Assembly: GCA_965221635.1 (NCBI GenBank)
Contig: OZ244902.1
Span: forward strand, 124,001-188,000
Origin: JAAXHB01 sp965221635
GTDB taxonomy: Bacteria > Actinomycetota > Acidimicrobiia > Acidimicrobiales > Aldehydirespiratoraceae
Reading direction: 5' to 3'
DNA: 64,000 nucleotides
Position 1 is the first letter of the stretch; each line of letters begins with the position of its first letter. The notes under the pieces were generated by a model. It made no database searches, was not told the origin of the DNA, and was given only the letters and a program-made list of their open reading frames with translations. Below, piece by piece: positions 34,687 to 44,800 of this stretch. Both the position numbers and the translations under genes were made by a program.

Positions 34687-37101
34687 CTAGTCGGCCGCCT
34701 CGGAGTACACTTTCTTGCGTCCGAACTCACCGAGAGTTCCCCTGCAGGAAGCGAACAGCACGACACCCGCTGCCATCGTGAACACGACGCCGGCCCCGGA
34801 CACAAGGTTGGTGTCGGCCACTCGTGCGATGGTGAAGACCCATGCTAGGGATACAACCGCAATGCCTAGCCCCGCCGCGGCCACAAGCGCACTCCAGCGG
34901 TAACGTCTGCTCTCATCGACGCCCGTCAGGCCTACGGCTGGAATGGCGAAGGCCAATGCGGCCAGGCCAGCTAGAAGCGTCCATATGCCAAGTCCCGCGC
35001 CCTCGGATTCGTAACCGTCGTGGATGATGTCACCGGTACGCGTGGCTTCCGACCGCTTGGCCGTGATTTCGGCTGCGAGCACACTCTCTTCATTCAGGGC
35101 CTGGATTGCTTCGCTGCGCTTTTGCCTTTCCAGTTCAAGATCTCCAGCCGCGGCAGCTGCGTCAGCCGCGGCATCCGCCGCACGGGCAGCCTCATTCTTG
35201 GCCCTTGCTTCCGCAGCAATCTGGTCCATCTCGGCTTGGAGTTCGGGAGTAATCACGACTCCCTCTCGAGTGTCATAGCTCCAGCCCGAATAACCGCCCA
35301 TCACCAAGAGAACCATGGCAAACGAGCAGGCCATGAGACGTCCCCAACCCACCCTGGCGGGCAGCGGCCTTCGAGGACTCATCGGCGAGCACCACAGCCA
35401 CCAACAAGCGCCCACAAATGCGACGATGGATCCAAGCACCGCCAGATAGGCACCTGAGCCGATGCTGACCGCGTTAACGTTGTCAGGGGGCTGGGCCAGC
35501 GTGAAGGCCAGTGATGCCAACAGCGATGTCGCTGCAAACACCACAGCGCCGTGTGGCGCCAGCCATCGTGATCCTGAACCAGCCCGCCATAAGGTGGTGA
35601 GGCTTGCCGCCAGTGCTGCGGCGGCCGTGAACGCGATGAATATCCCGAACCACGATCCGCCTGGGGCAGCCACCCCATTGAAGCTGCCATCAAGCGCTGA
35701 GTCGGTGCTTCGGGCGTAGGAAGAAATCAATCCGGCGTCGATGCTCCATGGCAGCAGCAGCGCCAGCAGCGCCACCAGCGATCCCATCGCGGTAACCACC
35801 ACGGCCCTGCGCTCGCGGCTGTCCGGTTGCACGTAGGACTCCACCGGCTTGGTGGGCTCCCGCGCGGGCCTATGAGCGCTCCCGGTATCCGCGTCGCCAT
35901 TCTGAGCGGAAAGGAGGTTCTCAGGGGTGCGACGGTTGGCCCATGCTCTGCCTATACGGCTGAACAGGTTACCAGCGTCATCGGACTGTGGCTGGGAAAT
36001 GCGGTCAAGGGTGACCGCCACCAGGAAGAAAGCCAAACCAGCCGAACCAGCCAGCGCTATGTCCTGGTTGGAGATTGCCTGGAACAGCAAACGCCCCAGC
36101 CCACCCGCGCCCATGATCGCGGCGATTCCCAGCATGGAGATCGAAAGCAGGAGAGTCTGGTTGAGGCCGGTCATGATGGCCGGACGCGCCAACGGCAACT
36201 GCACATCCATCAGAACCCGTCGCTCGGGAGCACCGTAGGCTCGAGCCGCCTCCACGACGTCCACGGGCACCTGACGGATGCCGAGGTTGGTGAGGCGTAT
36301 CAGCGGAGGCAAGGCAAATGTCATCGTCACCATGGTGGCCGACACCGAACCAATTCCGAAGAAGAAGATGAACGGAAGCATGTACACGAACGAGTGCACT
36401 ACCTGCATGGCGTCCAATACCGGCCGCACAACCCTCCACGCTCCGTCGACTCGTCCGCACAGCACACCAATTGGGATACCAATCAGCACACACAGCAGCA
36501 CAGCCACCCCAATGAACCCAATCGTGAGGGCTGTCTCACGCCAGTAGTCATCCCCCAGCAAACCGCAAACAAGCAGGCCGACGAACGACATCAGCCCGAC
36601 CTGGAAGTTGCGCACCGCCCAGCCCAACGCAAAGAAAGCAATGCATATCGTGAGCCACGACATCTGCAAGAGCCATTCATCAACGATGTAGGCGAGAAGG
36701 GTGCTGAAAGGCCACTCGATCACTTCCAGAGTGGCTATCAAGTTGTTGTCAACCCAGTACACCACCTGCTCAACCCAGTCGCCCACAGGAATCTGCCACT
36801 CATCGAGAACCGAGTTGGCCCTCAATGCCCAGTCCTCCGTGCTTCGGTACCACCAGAGGGCCATCAGAGCCACAAGTCCACCGGTGGCGAGTCCATACCT
36901 GCGGGCTCTTGCGCCGCCCAGCAAGAGCAGAAGCGGTATCCCGAACAGTGCGATCAGGACGATGAACTCGATACCGGTAGCGATCCAGTCGGCCAGACGG
37001 TCCCCTGCCTCCGGGGATGTGACCGTGTCTACGAAGCGATCAACAAAATGCCTTTCTTGAAGCTCGCCGCTTTCTTGGGCGAGCACTATTGATGCGCTCA
37101 C
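34687..37101 (-). CDS. proW: Betaine-type ABC permease ProW with large C-terminal extension
   Basis: Membrane subunit of the osmolyte importer. Residues about 195-375 form the permease core (GVLCGRVDGAWRVVRPVLDA, then EAARAYGAPERRVLMDVQLP as the ATPase-docking loop). The first 190 residues add four or five helices, normal for ProW. Unusual is the tail: about 430 further residues with four helices, a 75-residue Ala/Glu/Lys-rich coiled coil (about 615-690) and three more helices. The whole is 804 residues against about 350 in E. coli. The GTG start overlaps the proV stop by four bases (GTGA), so the two are translationally coupled. The 293-bp gap before proX (34394-34686) shows no clear terminator or gene. 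Confidence 0.88.
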   Translation of the reverse strand: MSASIVLAQESGELQERHFVDRFVDTVTSPEAGDRLADWIATGIEFIVLIALFGIPLLLLLGGARARRYGLATGGLVALMALWWYRSTEDWALRANSVLDEWQIPVGDWVEQVVYWVDNNLIATLEVIEWPFSTLLAYIVDEWLLQMSWLTICIAFFALGWAVRNFQVGLMSFVGLLVCGLLGDDYWRETALTIGFIGVAVLLCVLIGIPIGVLCGRVDGAWRVVRPVLDAMQVVHSFVYMLPFIFFFGIGSVSATMVTMTFALPPLIRLTNLGIRQVPVDVVEAARAYGAPERRVLMDVQLPLARPAIMTGLNQTLLLSISMLGIAAIMGAGGLGRLLFQAISNQDIALAGSAGLAFFLVAVTLDRISQPQSDDAGNLFSRIGRAWANRRTPENLLSAQNGDADTGSAHRPAREPTKPVESYVQPDSRERRAVVVTAMGSLVALLALLLPWSIDAGLISSYARSTDSALDGSFNGVAAPGGSWFGIFIAFTAAAALAASLTTLWRAGSGSRWLAPHGAVVFAATSLLASLAFTLAQPPDNVNAVSIGSGAYLAVLGSIVAFVGACWWLWCSPMSPRRPLPARVGWGRLMACSFAMVLLVMGGYSGWSYDTREGVVITPELQAEMDQIAAEARAKNEAARAADAAADAAAAAGDLELERQKRSEAIQALNEESVLAAEITAKRSEATRTGDIIHDGYESEGAGLGIWTLLAGLAALAFAIPAVGLTGVDESRRYRWSALVAAAGLGIAVVSLAWVFTIARVADTNLVSGAGVVFTMAAGVVLFASCRGTLGEFGRKKVYSEAAD

Positions 37102-38324
37102 ATGAACACCTCTCTCTCGAAGCCGTCTATCAGCTGCTCGACCCTGCCCATTTCCTCCATGATGTGGCGGGGATCGAGGTTCCCGATCAACTCACCGGAG
37201 TCACTGTCACACACCGCTATGGGCAGGCCCGAGCCGGCCGCCGCGTAAACGGTGTTGAGCGTGTCGTCGGGGCCGCACGTTCTGAAGTCGGTTCGCAACG
37301 CGGATGCCAGGTTGGTGGTGCCCACACCGGAGGCCCGCACGCCGTCGTCACAGCAGAACAGGTGGGTGGGCACGCCCTTGGCGTCCACCACGAAGGCGCC
37401 GGCGCGATCGCCCACCTGGGTGAGCGCCTCCGACAACGACAGGTCCACCGACACCGGCCGGGGCTCCATCATGATCTCGTGTACCTGGATCACCCGGCCC
37501 TGGTCCACGTCCTGCACGAACTCGGCCACGTACCCGGTGGCGGGTTCGGTGAGGATCTCCTCGGGAGTGCCGATTTGCACCACGGCGCCGTCTTTGAGGA
37601 TGCACACTCTGTCGCCGATGCGCAAGGCCTCGTTGAGGTCGTGTGTGATGAACAGGATGGTCTTGTGGATCTCGTGTTGAATGTCCATCAGCTCGTCCTG
37701 CATCTGACGCCGAATCAGCGGATCCAGCGCGCTGAAGGCTTCGTCCATCAACAAGATGTCCGGATCCGAGGCCAGCGCCCGGGCCAGGCCCACTCGCTGC
37801 TGCATCCCGCCCGACAGCTCCGATGGGCGGCTCCTGGCGTAGGTGCCCAGCCCCACCAAACCCAGGGCGTCCATGGCCTTGGCCTCCCGGGTAGGCCGGT
37901 CAACGCCCTGCACCTTGAGTCCGTAGCTGACGTTGTCGATCACGTTGCGGTGCGGGAACAAGGCGAAGTGCTGGAACACCATGCCCATGTACTGGCGCCT
38001 GAAGGCCTGCAGCTCGGAACCTTCGAGGGCCTGCACGTTGATGCCGTTCACCAGCACCTCTCCGGCGGTGATGTCATAGAGCTTGTTGACGGTGCGGATG
38101 GCGGTGGACTTGCCGGATCCAGACAGGCCCATTACCACGAAGATCTCGCCCTTGTTCACCGTGAAGTTCACGTCGGTGAGGCCAACGACGTGGCCGGTCT
38201 CGGCCTGCACCCGGTTCTTGTGGACGCCGGCCTTGGCCAGGTCGTAGGCCCGGCCCCTTGGTTGTGGTCCGAAAATCTTGTACACGCCGTCGAGCACGAC
38301 GATGGGTTCGCCAGACGCTGCCAT
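37098..38324 (-). CDS. proV: Betaine-type ABC ATPase ProV with CBS domains
   Basis: ATP-hydrolysing subunit of the quaternary-amine importer, 408 residues. Walker A GLSGSGKST, Q-loop MVFQHFALFPHRNV, signature LSGGMQQRVGLARAL, Walker B ILLMDEAFSALDP and the H-loop ITHDLNEA. The C-terminal 130 residues hold a pair of CBS motifs, which in this family sense ionic strength and gate transport. I start at the ATG giving MAASGEP, behind AAAGGCGGA, rather than 18 codons upstream. First gene of proV-proW-proX; the promoter must lie in the 90 bp shared with the divergent gene at 38414. Confidence 0.92.
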   Translation of the reverse strand: MAASGEPIVVLDGVYKIFGPQPRGRAYDLAKAGVHKNRVQAETGHVVGLTDVNFTVNKGEIFVVMGLSGSGKSTAIRTVNKLYDITAGEVLVNGINVQALEGSELQAFRRQYMGMVFQHFALFPHRNVIDNVSYGLKVQGVDRPTREAKAMDALGLVGLGTYARSRPSELSGGMQQRVGLARALASDPDILLMDEAFSALDPLIRRQMQDELMDIQHEIHKTILFITHDLNEALRIGDRVCILKDGAVVQIGTPEEILTEPATGYVAEFVQDVDQGRVIQVHEIMMEPRPVSVDLSLSEALTQVGDRAGAFVVDAKGVPTHLFCCDDGVRASGVGTTNLASALRTDFRTCGPDDTLNTVYAAAGSGLPIAVCDSDSGELIGNLDPRHIMEEMGRVEQLIDGFEREVFM

Positions 38325-38413
38325 TCCATTCCGCCTTTCACTAGCCTGCGTTCGAGCCAACGGATCACAGTAGTACATTTGGCGCCGCCTGCCGCCACCG
38401 TGATGGAGTGCCC

Positions 38414-39139
38414 ATGACCGAAGCCCCCACCGAATCCACCGAAACAGCCACCGACACAGGCGAGGATTCGGTGGCCGATCCGCCTACTGCTGAAGCTTCC
38501 AAGACAGCGGAGCCTGCCGCCGCGGAGGGTGCCGAATCGAAGCCCGCCGCCGAAGCGCCACCCGTCGGCGCAACCGCCGCGTCCGCTTCGGCCGACACCA
38601 CCGACACGGCGCCTGTGGTCGAGTCCCGAGGGGCTGCTTCGGGGGCGTCCGGGTCGGTGACCTCAAGCAGGAAGCGCACATCGGGCCGCAAGAAAGCCAG
38701 TTCAGAAGGTGGTTCCGGTGCCGCTGGCGGGGGCGCGAACAGGAACGCGCCCGCGGCGTCCAAGCTCGACGAGACGACCGTTTCGGCGTTGGTGCTGTTC
38801 AACACCTACCTTGAAGCGGATCGCCAGATCCGCAAACAGGAGCGCGAGATCCAGCGAGCCCAGAAGGCCAAGACTCAGGCCGCGCAGAAGGCCCGGCGGC
38901 TCACCGACTCAAAGGCCCCCAGCGAGGAGATTGCCGCTGCGCAGGCGGAGTACCGGGCGGCAACCGACGCTCTGCGCCTTGCCCAGGAGGGCAAGTCCGC
39001 CGACTCGCCCGAGGCGCAGAGCGCCGGCGACGAACCCGACACGTCTGCCGCGTCGCCCGAGTCGCAAGGCGCCGACAGCGAGACCGACCAATCTGGTGAG
39101 AACTCCACCTTCAGCGGGGATGCAGAACTCCGTCTTTAG
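38414..39139 (+). CDS. Low-complexity protein with central coiled coil
   Basis: Not recognised. 241 residues: an acidic Thr/Ala/Glu/Pro-rich first 75, a basic patch (SSRKRTSGRKKASS), then a helical segment (about 115-190; ADRQIRKQEREIQRAQKAK) likely to be a coiled coil, and an acidic Ser/Asp/Glu tail. The composition suggests an intrinsically disordered cytoplasmic protein. A GGAG lies a few bases before the ATG. Its stop overlaps the convergent SDR stop by four bases. Reading frame bias is normal for the region, so I believe it is expressed. Confidence 0.65.
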   Translation: MTEAPTESTETATDTGEDSVADPPTAEASKTAEPAAAEGAESKPAAEAPPVGATAASASADTTDTAPVVESRGAASGASGSVTSSRKRTSGRKKASSEGGSGAAGGGANRNAPAASKLDETTVSALVLFNTYLEADRQIRKQEREIQRAQKAKTQAAQKARRLTDSKAPSEEIAAAQAEYRAATDALRLAQEGKSADSPEAQSAGDEPDTSAASPESQGADSETDQSGENSTFSGDAELRL

Positions 39140-39906
39140 TGAGGGTGCAGGCCTCCGTCGGCCACTATGACCTGGCCAGTGATGAAGCTTCCGGCGTCGG
39201 AGGCCAGCAGCAGCACCGCTGGGGCCATCTCGTCGGGGTGGGCCAGCCTCGCCAGCAGCGGGCTTGAGGCCATCGACTTCACCGCTTGGTCACCCTGGGC
39301 GCGCACCATCTTGGTGTCCACGGGTCCCGGTGCCAGCGCGTTGACGCGGATGCCCTTGTGCGCAAGTTCGGCGGCCGCGGCCCGGGTGTAGGCCAGCAGC
39401 GCCGCCTTCATGGCCGCGTAGATCGAGAACTGTCGCGAGAACATGAACGCGCCCACGCTGATCACGTTCACCACTGCAGCACTGCCGGCGTCCGACAGCG
39501 CGGGCAGGCACGCCTGGGTGAGCAGCGCGGGCCCTCGCAAGTTCACTTCGAAGGATTTCTGCCACCCGGCCGCGGTCTGAACGCCAATCGGCTCCGCCAG
39601 AGGGTTGGCCGCATTGTTCACCAACACGTCGATGCGCCCGAACCGCCGCAGCGCCGCGTCGGCCAAGGCGACGCAGGCGGCCTCGTCGCCCATGTGAGTA
39701 GGAACACCCAGCGCTTCGATGCCCAACGCCGCGAGGCGGGCCTCGGCCGCGGCGCAAGCCTCCTCCGAGCGCGAGGCCACGACCACGTTCGCCCCGGCAA
39801 ACCCGAACGCCTCAGCGACCGAGAGCCCGATCCCACGGGTGCCCCCAGTGACAATCGCGGTGCGCCCGCTCAAATCGAACAACCTCAAGAAGTGGTCTCG
39901 TTCCAT
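39136..39906 (-). CDS. Short-chain dehydrogenase/reductase (SDR)
   Basis: NAD(P)-dependent oxidoreductase of 256 residues. TGGTRGIG is the cofactor glycine motif, NNAANP the NNAG equivalent, and Ser (VNVISVGAF), Tyr-x-x-x-Lys (YAAMKAAL) are the catalytic residues. VNALAPGPVDTKM follows, and the protein ends with TGQVIVADGGLHPH, all typical of classical SDRs that reduce 3-oxoacyl or similar ketones. The ATG giving MERDHFLRLF is chosen over an upstream in-frame start because the added stretch has no SDR match. Substrate unknown. Confidence 0.87.
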   Translation of the reverse strand: MERDHFLRLFDLSGRTAIVTGGTRGIGLSVAEAFGFAGANVVVASRSEEACAAAEARLAALGIEALGVPTHMGDEAACVALADAALRRFGRIDVLVNNAANPLAEPIGVQTAAGWQKSFEVNLRGPALLTQACLPALSDAGSAAVVNVISVGAFMFSRQFSIYAAMKAALLAYTRAAAAELAHKGIRVNALAPGPVDTKMVRAQGDQAVKSMASSPLLARLAHPDEMAPAVLLLASDAGSFITGQVIVADGGLHPH

Positions 39907-40165
39907 GCCACCATCGTGCCCCACCTCCAACCCGAATGCGACTCTCGGCCCAGCCGCGCCCAACGTGCTCGCCGCGCACACGCGCGATACGCCTCCGTCG
40001 AGCCACGGGTCTCACGAAAGACCCCAAGACGCCACCCAGGGTGGGAGACAGTCTCAAGTGCCAGTCCAGCGTCACTGGCCGGCACATCGCTTGGCGCCCT
40101 ATAGTGGCCTTGGGAGGAACACCTCTCCGTAATCACACCCCCAACCCTCACAAAGGAAGGAACAG

Positions 40166-41620
40166 ATGACCAGCCAAGCGACTTTCCCCAACCCTGTGGT
40201 GAGACAGCCACTCCCGGCACAGCGCCGGTCCCGGGCAAGGTTGGTCGCCTTGGCGTTCATCGCGGCGCTCGTGGTACTTCCGCCCTCGGTGGCCACCGCG
40301 CAAGACGGCGCTGAGACACCGAGCCGATTGCAGTATCCGCTTTGCCCGGCTGGCTTGGCGGAGCAGTCATCGTTCAGCGATCTGAGCGTCGGGGAGACCC
40401 ACGCCGCCAACGTTGAGTGCCTGGTCCACTACGGCATCACGCAGGGCACCGGAGAGGGCGAGTTCTCACCGCAGTCGCAGATCACACGTGCTCAGATGGC
40501 GTCCTTCATGAAGCGCGCCCTGCTCGCCACCCGTGTTGTGGACCTGCCAGTCGTTGCCAATCATGCCGGATTCGATGACATCGACGGATGGCCTTCGAAT
40601 CTGCAGGAGAACATGATTCAGATGACCGCCATGAGTCCTCCAGTTATTTCTCCCGCTTCCGCTGACAGCTTCGGACCGTCGGATGTGGTGAACCGTGCGG
40701 AGATGGCTCGTATTCTCGCAGCATTCTTGCATCACACGGCGCCGACGATTTCCCAAGCGCAATCAGGTGGCGAGATCTTCGTGGCGTTCGACAACAGGCC
40801 CAGCAGCGCGACCGCTGCGCCCGAGTCCGGGTTCGGGGATCTCGCTGACGAGTCCGTGGCAACTCGGCGTGCTGTGGACGCATTGGCACATCTCGGGATT
40901 GCAAGGGGCACAAGCGAAACCGAGTTTGCGCCTAGCCGTCCAGTTAGTCGGGCACAGATGGCCTCGTTTGTGGTGCGGTCACTATCGCTGCCGGCGGTTT
41001 CAGTGAACAGCAAGGCTACGGACAAGCTGAGCATAACCGCCCTTAGCATTCATAATGCGCGCATCGCGGACTATTTCACGAGTGGTGGTACGCAGTTGCG
41101 TCCAGAAGGTGAACGAGCTGAATGGGTGGTCAACAACTTCGGGATTTCTCCACAGTGCGACTCGCTTCGTACCGAATGGTGGATGTGCCCCAACGGATGG
41201 GACGATGCCCCCTCGTACGAGAAATACGCGGATCCTGCCACCTACTTGCGGTCAACCTGTTTGAGCAGTCCAGAGGTGTTCAAATCAATCTGGGCCTCAC
41301 AGTACTCCATGGCCGGCTTCTACGACATAGTAACCCGCGAGAGTGACTTCACCGACTGGCCTGAGATCTTCCCCCAAGACTTTGTGAAGCAATTCACCCA
41401 GGCTCAGGTGTGTGGTCTCGGCTATCTGCGCAGCGGAAACCGCTACCAAACCTTCGAGGAGTTCCACATGACCAACGTCTTGGGGCTCGGGGCTGTGGAT
41501 GCCGAGAAAGACAGACGGGCATGCGTGATCGCTACAGAAATCGGAGTCAGGTACACCGACGCATGGGTTGATTCTGATGTGACGTTCTTGTGTTCTGAAT
41601 GGTACATTTCTCAACCTTAG
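40166..41620 (+). CDS. Secreted SLH-domain protein with unrecognised C-terminal domain
   Basis: A 484-residue exported protein. The signal peptide covers about residues 1-47 (positively charged start, hydrophobic LVALAFIAALVVLPP, then ATAQ). Three S-layer-homology-like repeats follow (about 70-120, 135-190 and 220-265), each ending in a version of ITRAQMASFMKRAL. These usually bind the cell wall. The remaining 200 residues contain six cysteines and many Trp (WWMCPNGWDD) and match nothing I know. The start has AAAGGAAGGAA six bases ahead, and a TATAGT -10-like box lies at 40100-40105. It stands alone between the SDR gene and ileS. Confidence 0.8.
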   Translation: MTSQATFPNPVVRQPLPAQRRSRARLVALAFIAALVVLPPSVATAQDGAETPSRLQYPLCPAGLAEQSSFSDLSVGETHAANVECLVHYGITQGTGEGEFSPQSQITRAQMASFMKRALLATRVVDLPVVANHAGFDDIDGWPSNLQENMIQMTAMSPPVISPASADSFGPSDVVNRAEMARILAAFLHHTAPTISQAQSGGEIFVAFDNRPSSATAAPESGFGDLADESVATRRAVDALAHLGIARGTSETEFAPSRPVSRAQMASFVVRSLSLPAVSVNSKATDKLSITALSIHNARIADYFTSGGTQLRPEGERAEWVVNNFGISPQCDSLRTEWWMCPNGWDDAPSYEKYADPATYLRSTCLSSPEVFKSIWASQYSMAGFYDIVTRESDFTDWPEIFPQDFVKQFTQAQVCGLGYLRSGNRYQTFEEFHMTNVLGLGAVDAEKDRRACVIATEIGVRYTDAWVDSDVTFLCSEWYISQP

Positions 41621-41761
41621 TTGCAGCTGAACGGAGGCTACCAATTCTGGACTATTGTGGTCCAGTGCTATCCGGTAACCATGAGGCCGGGTAAACGGGA
41701 ACTCGCTGCAGAACCATAGGCCGTCCCCGTGACTACCCCTACGGGCCTCCCGGGCCCTCGT

Positions 41762-41794
41762 GGAGTGCTGGGTAGCCACCCACTCGGCCACTCC
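41762..41794 (+). promoter_or_regulatory. Stem-loop in the ileS leader
   Basis: GGAGTG/CACTCC encloses a second stem TGGGT/ACCCA with loop AGCC. It lies 46 bp before the proposed ileS start in a 220-bp leader. It could be a regulatory element but does not carry the conserved T-box sequence. Confidence 0.3.
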
Positions 41795-41839
41795 CGGCGG
41801 CGGAGTCCAACTACATGCTTGGCGGTAGCGTTGGGGGCT

Positions 41840-44800
41840 GTGATCAGTGAGGATGACGGAGTTGCGCAGGCGCCTGCCACCGGGGCGGCCGATGACGATT
41901 CGGGCGCCGTAGTAGGGCCCTACCCGGCGGTTGGGCGGGCCGATTTTCCTGCCATCGAGAAGAAGGTTCTGGCGCGCTGGGCGGCCGAGAACACCTTCGG
42001 GGCGTCGGTGCGGGCCCGCCCCGAGGAGGACGAGTGGATCTTCTATGACGGGCCACCGTTCGCCAACGGCCTTCCCCATCACGGGCACCTGCTCACCGGG
42101 TTCGTGAAGGACGTGGTGCCCCGCTACCAGACCATGCGGGGCCGACGGGTGGATCGCCGTTTCGGCTGGGACTGCCATGGCCTTCCCGCCGAGATGGAAA
42201 CAGAGCGCGAGCTCAACGTGGCTGGCAGAGCCGCCATCAACCGTTACGGGATCGCCGAGTTCAACGCGGCGTGCCGCGAGTCGGTGCTGCGCTACACCCG
42301 CGAATGGATCGACACGGTCACCCGTCAGGCCCGCTGGGTGGATTTCGACAATGACTACAAAACCATGGACCTGCCCTACATGGAGTCGGTGATGTGGGCG
42401 TTCGCGCAACTGTGGCGCAAGGGGCTCGTGTACGAGGCGTTCAGGGTGATGCCCTACTCGTGGGGCGCGGAAACGCCGCTGTCCAACTTCGAGATCCGCC
42501 TCGACGACGCAACCCGACCCCGCCAGGATCCCGCGATCACCGTGGCGTTCGACCTGGAACCGGCACCTGGCGACCCGGGGCCGATGAAACTGCTGGCCTG
42601 GACAACCACCCCTTGGACGCTGCCCTCCAACCTGGCGATAGCGGTGGGCCCTCACATCGACTATGCCGTGATGGAAGAGGACGGCGCGCATTACGTGCTG
42701 GGCGCACAAACCGTGGACGGCTACGAGGCGCAGCTGCGATCGGCCCGCCGGGTGGGCACCATCAGCGGCAGCGAACTGGTGGGCCGCTCCTACCGGCCGC
42801 TGTTTGACTTCTTCGCGCATCGAAGCGACGCCTTCAAGGTGCTGGCCGCCGAGTTCGTGGACACCGACGAAGGCACCGGCGTGGTTCACATGGCGCCGGG
42901 CTTCGGCCTTGACGACCAGGAGATTTGCGAAGCCAACGGCATCGAAATCGCCGACGCGGTGCCCGTTGACGACCAGGGCCGCTTCACGGCGCTGGTCGCC
43001 GACTGGGCCGGGCTGAACGTGTTCGAAGCCAACCCGGACATCATCCGCCACCTCAAGGCCGCCGGGCGGATCGTTCGCCACGACAGCTACGAGCACAACT
43101 ATCCGCACTGCTGGCGCACCGACACGCCCATCATCTACAAGGCGATCAGCAGCTGGTACGTGAAGGTGACCGCCATCCGGGATCGGCTGGTGGAACTCAA
43201 CCAGCAGATCAACTGGGTGCCCTCCCATGTGCGCGACGGCCGCTTCGGGATGTGGCTGGAGGGCGCGCGGGACTGGTCGATCAGCCGGAACCGGTTCTGG
43301 GGGTCACCGATACCCGTGTGGCGCAGCGACGACCCCGCGTATCCCCGAGTTGACGTGTACGGCTCGCTCGACGAGATCGAGCGGGATTTCGGGGTGCGCC
43401 CCGACGACCTGCACCGGCCCTTCGTGGACGAGTTGGTGCGCCCCAATCCCGACGACCCCACCGGAGCGTCGATGATGCGCCGAGTGCCGGAGGTGCTGGA
43501 CTGCTGGTTCGAGTCAGGCTCCATGCCCTTCGCGCAGCTGCACTACCCCTTTGAGAACGCGCAACGCTTCGAGCAGAACTTCCCCGCGGATTTCATCGTG
43601 GAGTACATCAACCAGACGAGGGGCTGGTTCTACACGCTGCACGTGCTGGCGGGGGCGCTGTTTGACAAGCCGGCGTTCTCCAACGTGATCTGTCACGGAA
43701 TCCTGCTCGCCGACGACGGCGCCAAGCTGTCCAAGAAGCTGCGCAACTACACCGAACCCACAGAGATCTTCGAGAACCAGGGCGCCGACGCGATGCGCTG
43801 GTACCTGATGGCGGCCAACGTGGTGCGCGGCGGTGACCTGCGGGTGAGCGATCACGGCATCAACGAGGTGACCCGGCAGGTGATGCTGCCGATCTGGAAC
43901 GCCTACTCGTTCTTCACCTTGTACGCCAACGCCGAGGGCTACAGGGCCGATCACCGCACCAACAGCAACGACCTGCTCGACCGTTACATCCTGGCCAAGA
44001 CCCGGGAGCTGGTGCACACGGTGACCGAGCGCATGGACGCCTACGACCTGCCGGGCGCCACCTCGGAGATCGCCGGATTCATCGACGCCTTGAACAACTG
44101 GTACATCCGACGCTCGCGTGATCGTTTCTGGAACGCCACCGGCGCCGGCACCGACCGCGACGCCTTCGACACCCTTTACGTGGTGCTCACCACCCTCACC
44201 CGGGTGACCGCGCCGTTCCTGCCGATGATGGTTGAGGAGATCCACGGCGGGCTCACCGGCGGAGAATCGGTGCATTTGGCGGACTGGCCCGACCCGGACG
44301 CCGAGGGCCTGCCGAGCGACCCTGACGGGGTGGCGCGCATGGACCGCTTGCGAGAGGTTGCCTCCGCTGCGCTGGGCATACGCGAGGACGCCGGGCTGCG
44401 AGTGCGGCTACCGCTGAGTTCGGCGACCGTTGCGGGAACCGGCGCACAGGACTTGGCCCCGGTGGTGGACTTGTTGGCGTCGGAGATCAACGTGGCGCAG
44501 GTGAAGCTCACCCACGACTTTTCTGCGCACGCCAGCCGGGTGCTTCGACCCGACGGCCGTGTGCTGGGGCCCAAACTCGGGCGCGACGTGCAGGCGGTGT
44601 TCGCCGCGGCCCGCAAGGGCGAATGGACTCTGAACGCTGACGGCACCGTCACCGTGGCCGGTCACGTGCTGGAGGCCGACAGTTTCGAGTTGACAGTGGA
44701 GGTCGACACCGCCACCGGATTGGCGGCCGCTGCTCTCGGCAGCGGTGACGCCGTTGTGGTGCTCGACACTTCGGTGACGCCCGAACTGCAAGCCGAGGGC

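Noticed and set aside
41621..41839. T-box riboswitch before ileS
   Set aside because: The conserved T-box bulge and specifier arrangement could not be found; only a generic stem-loop is visible.
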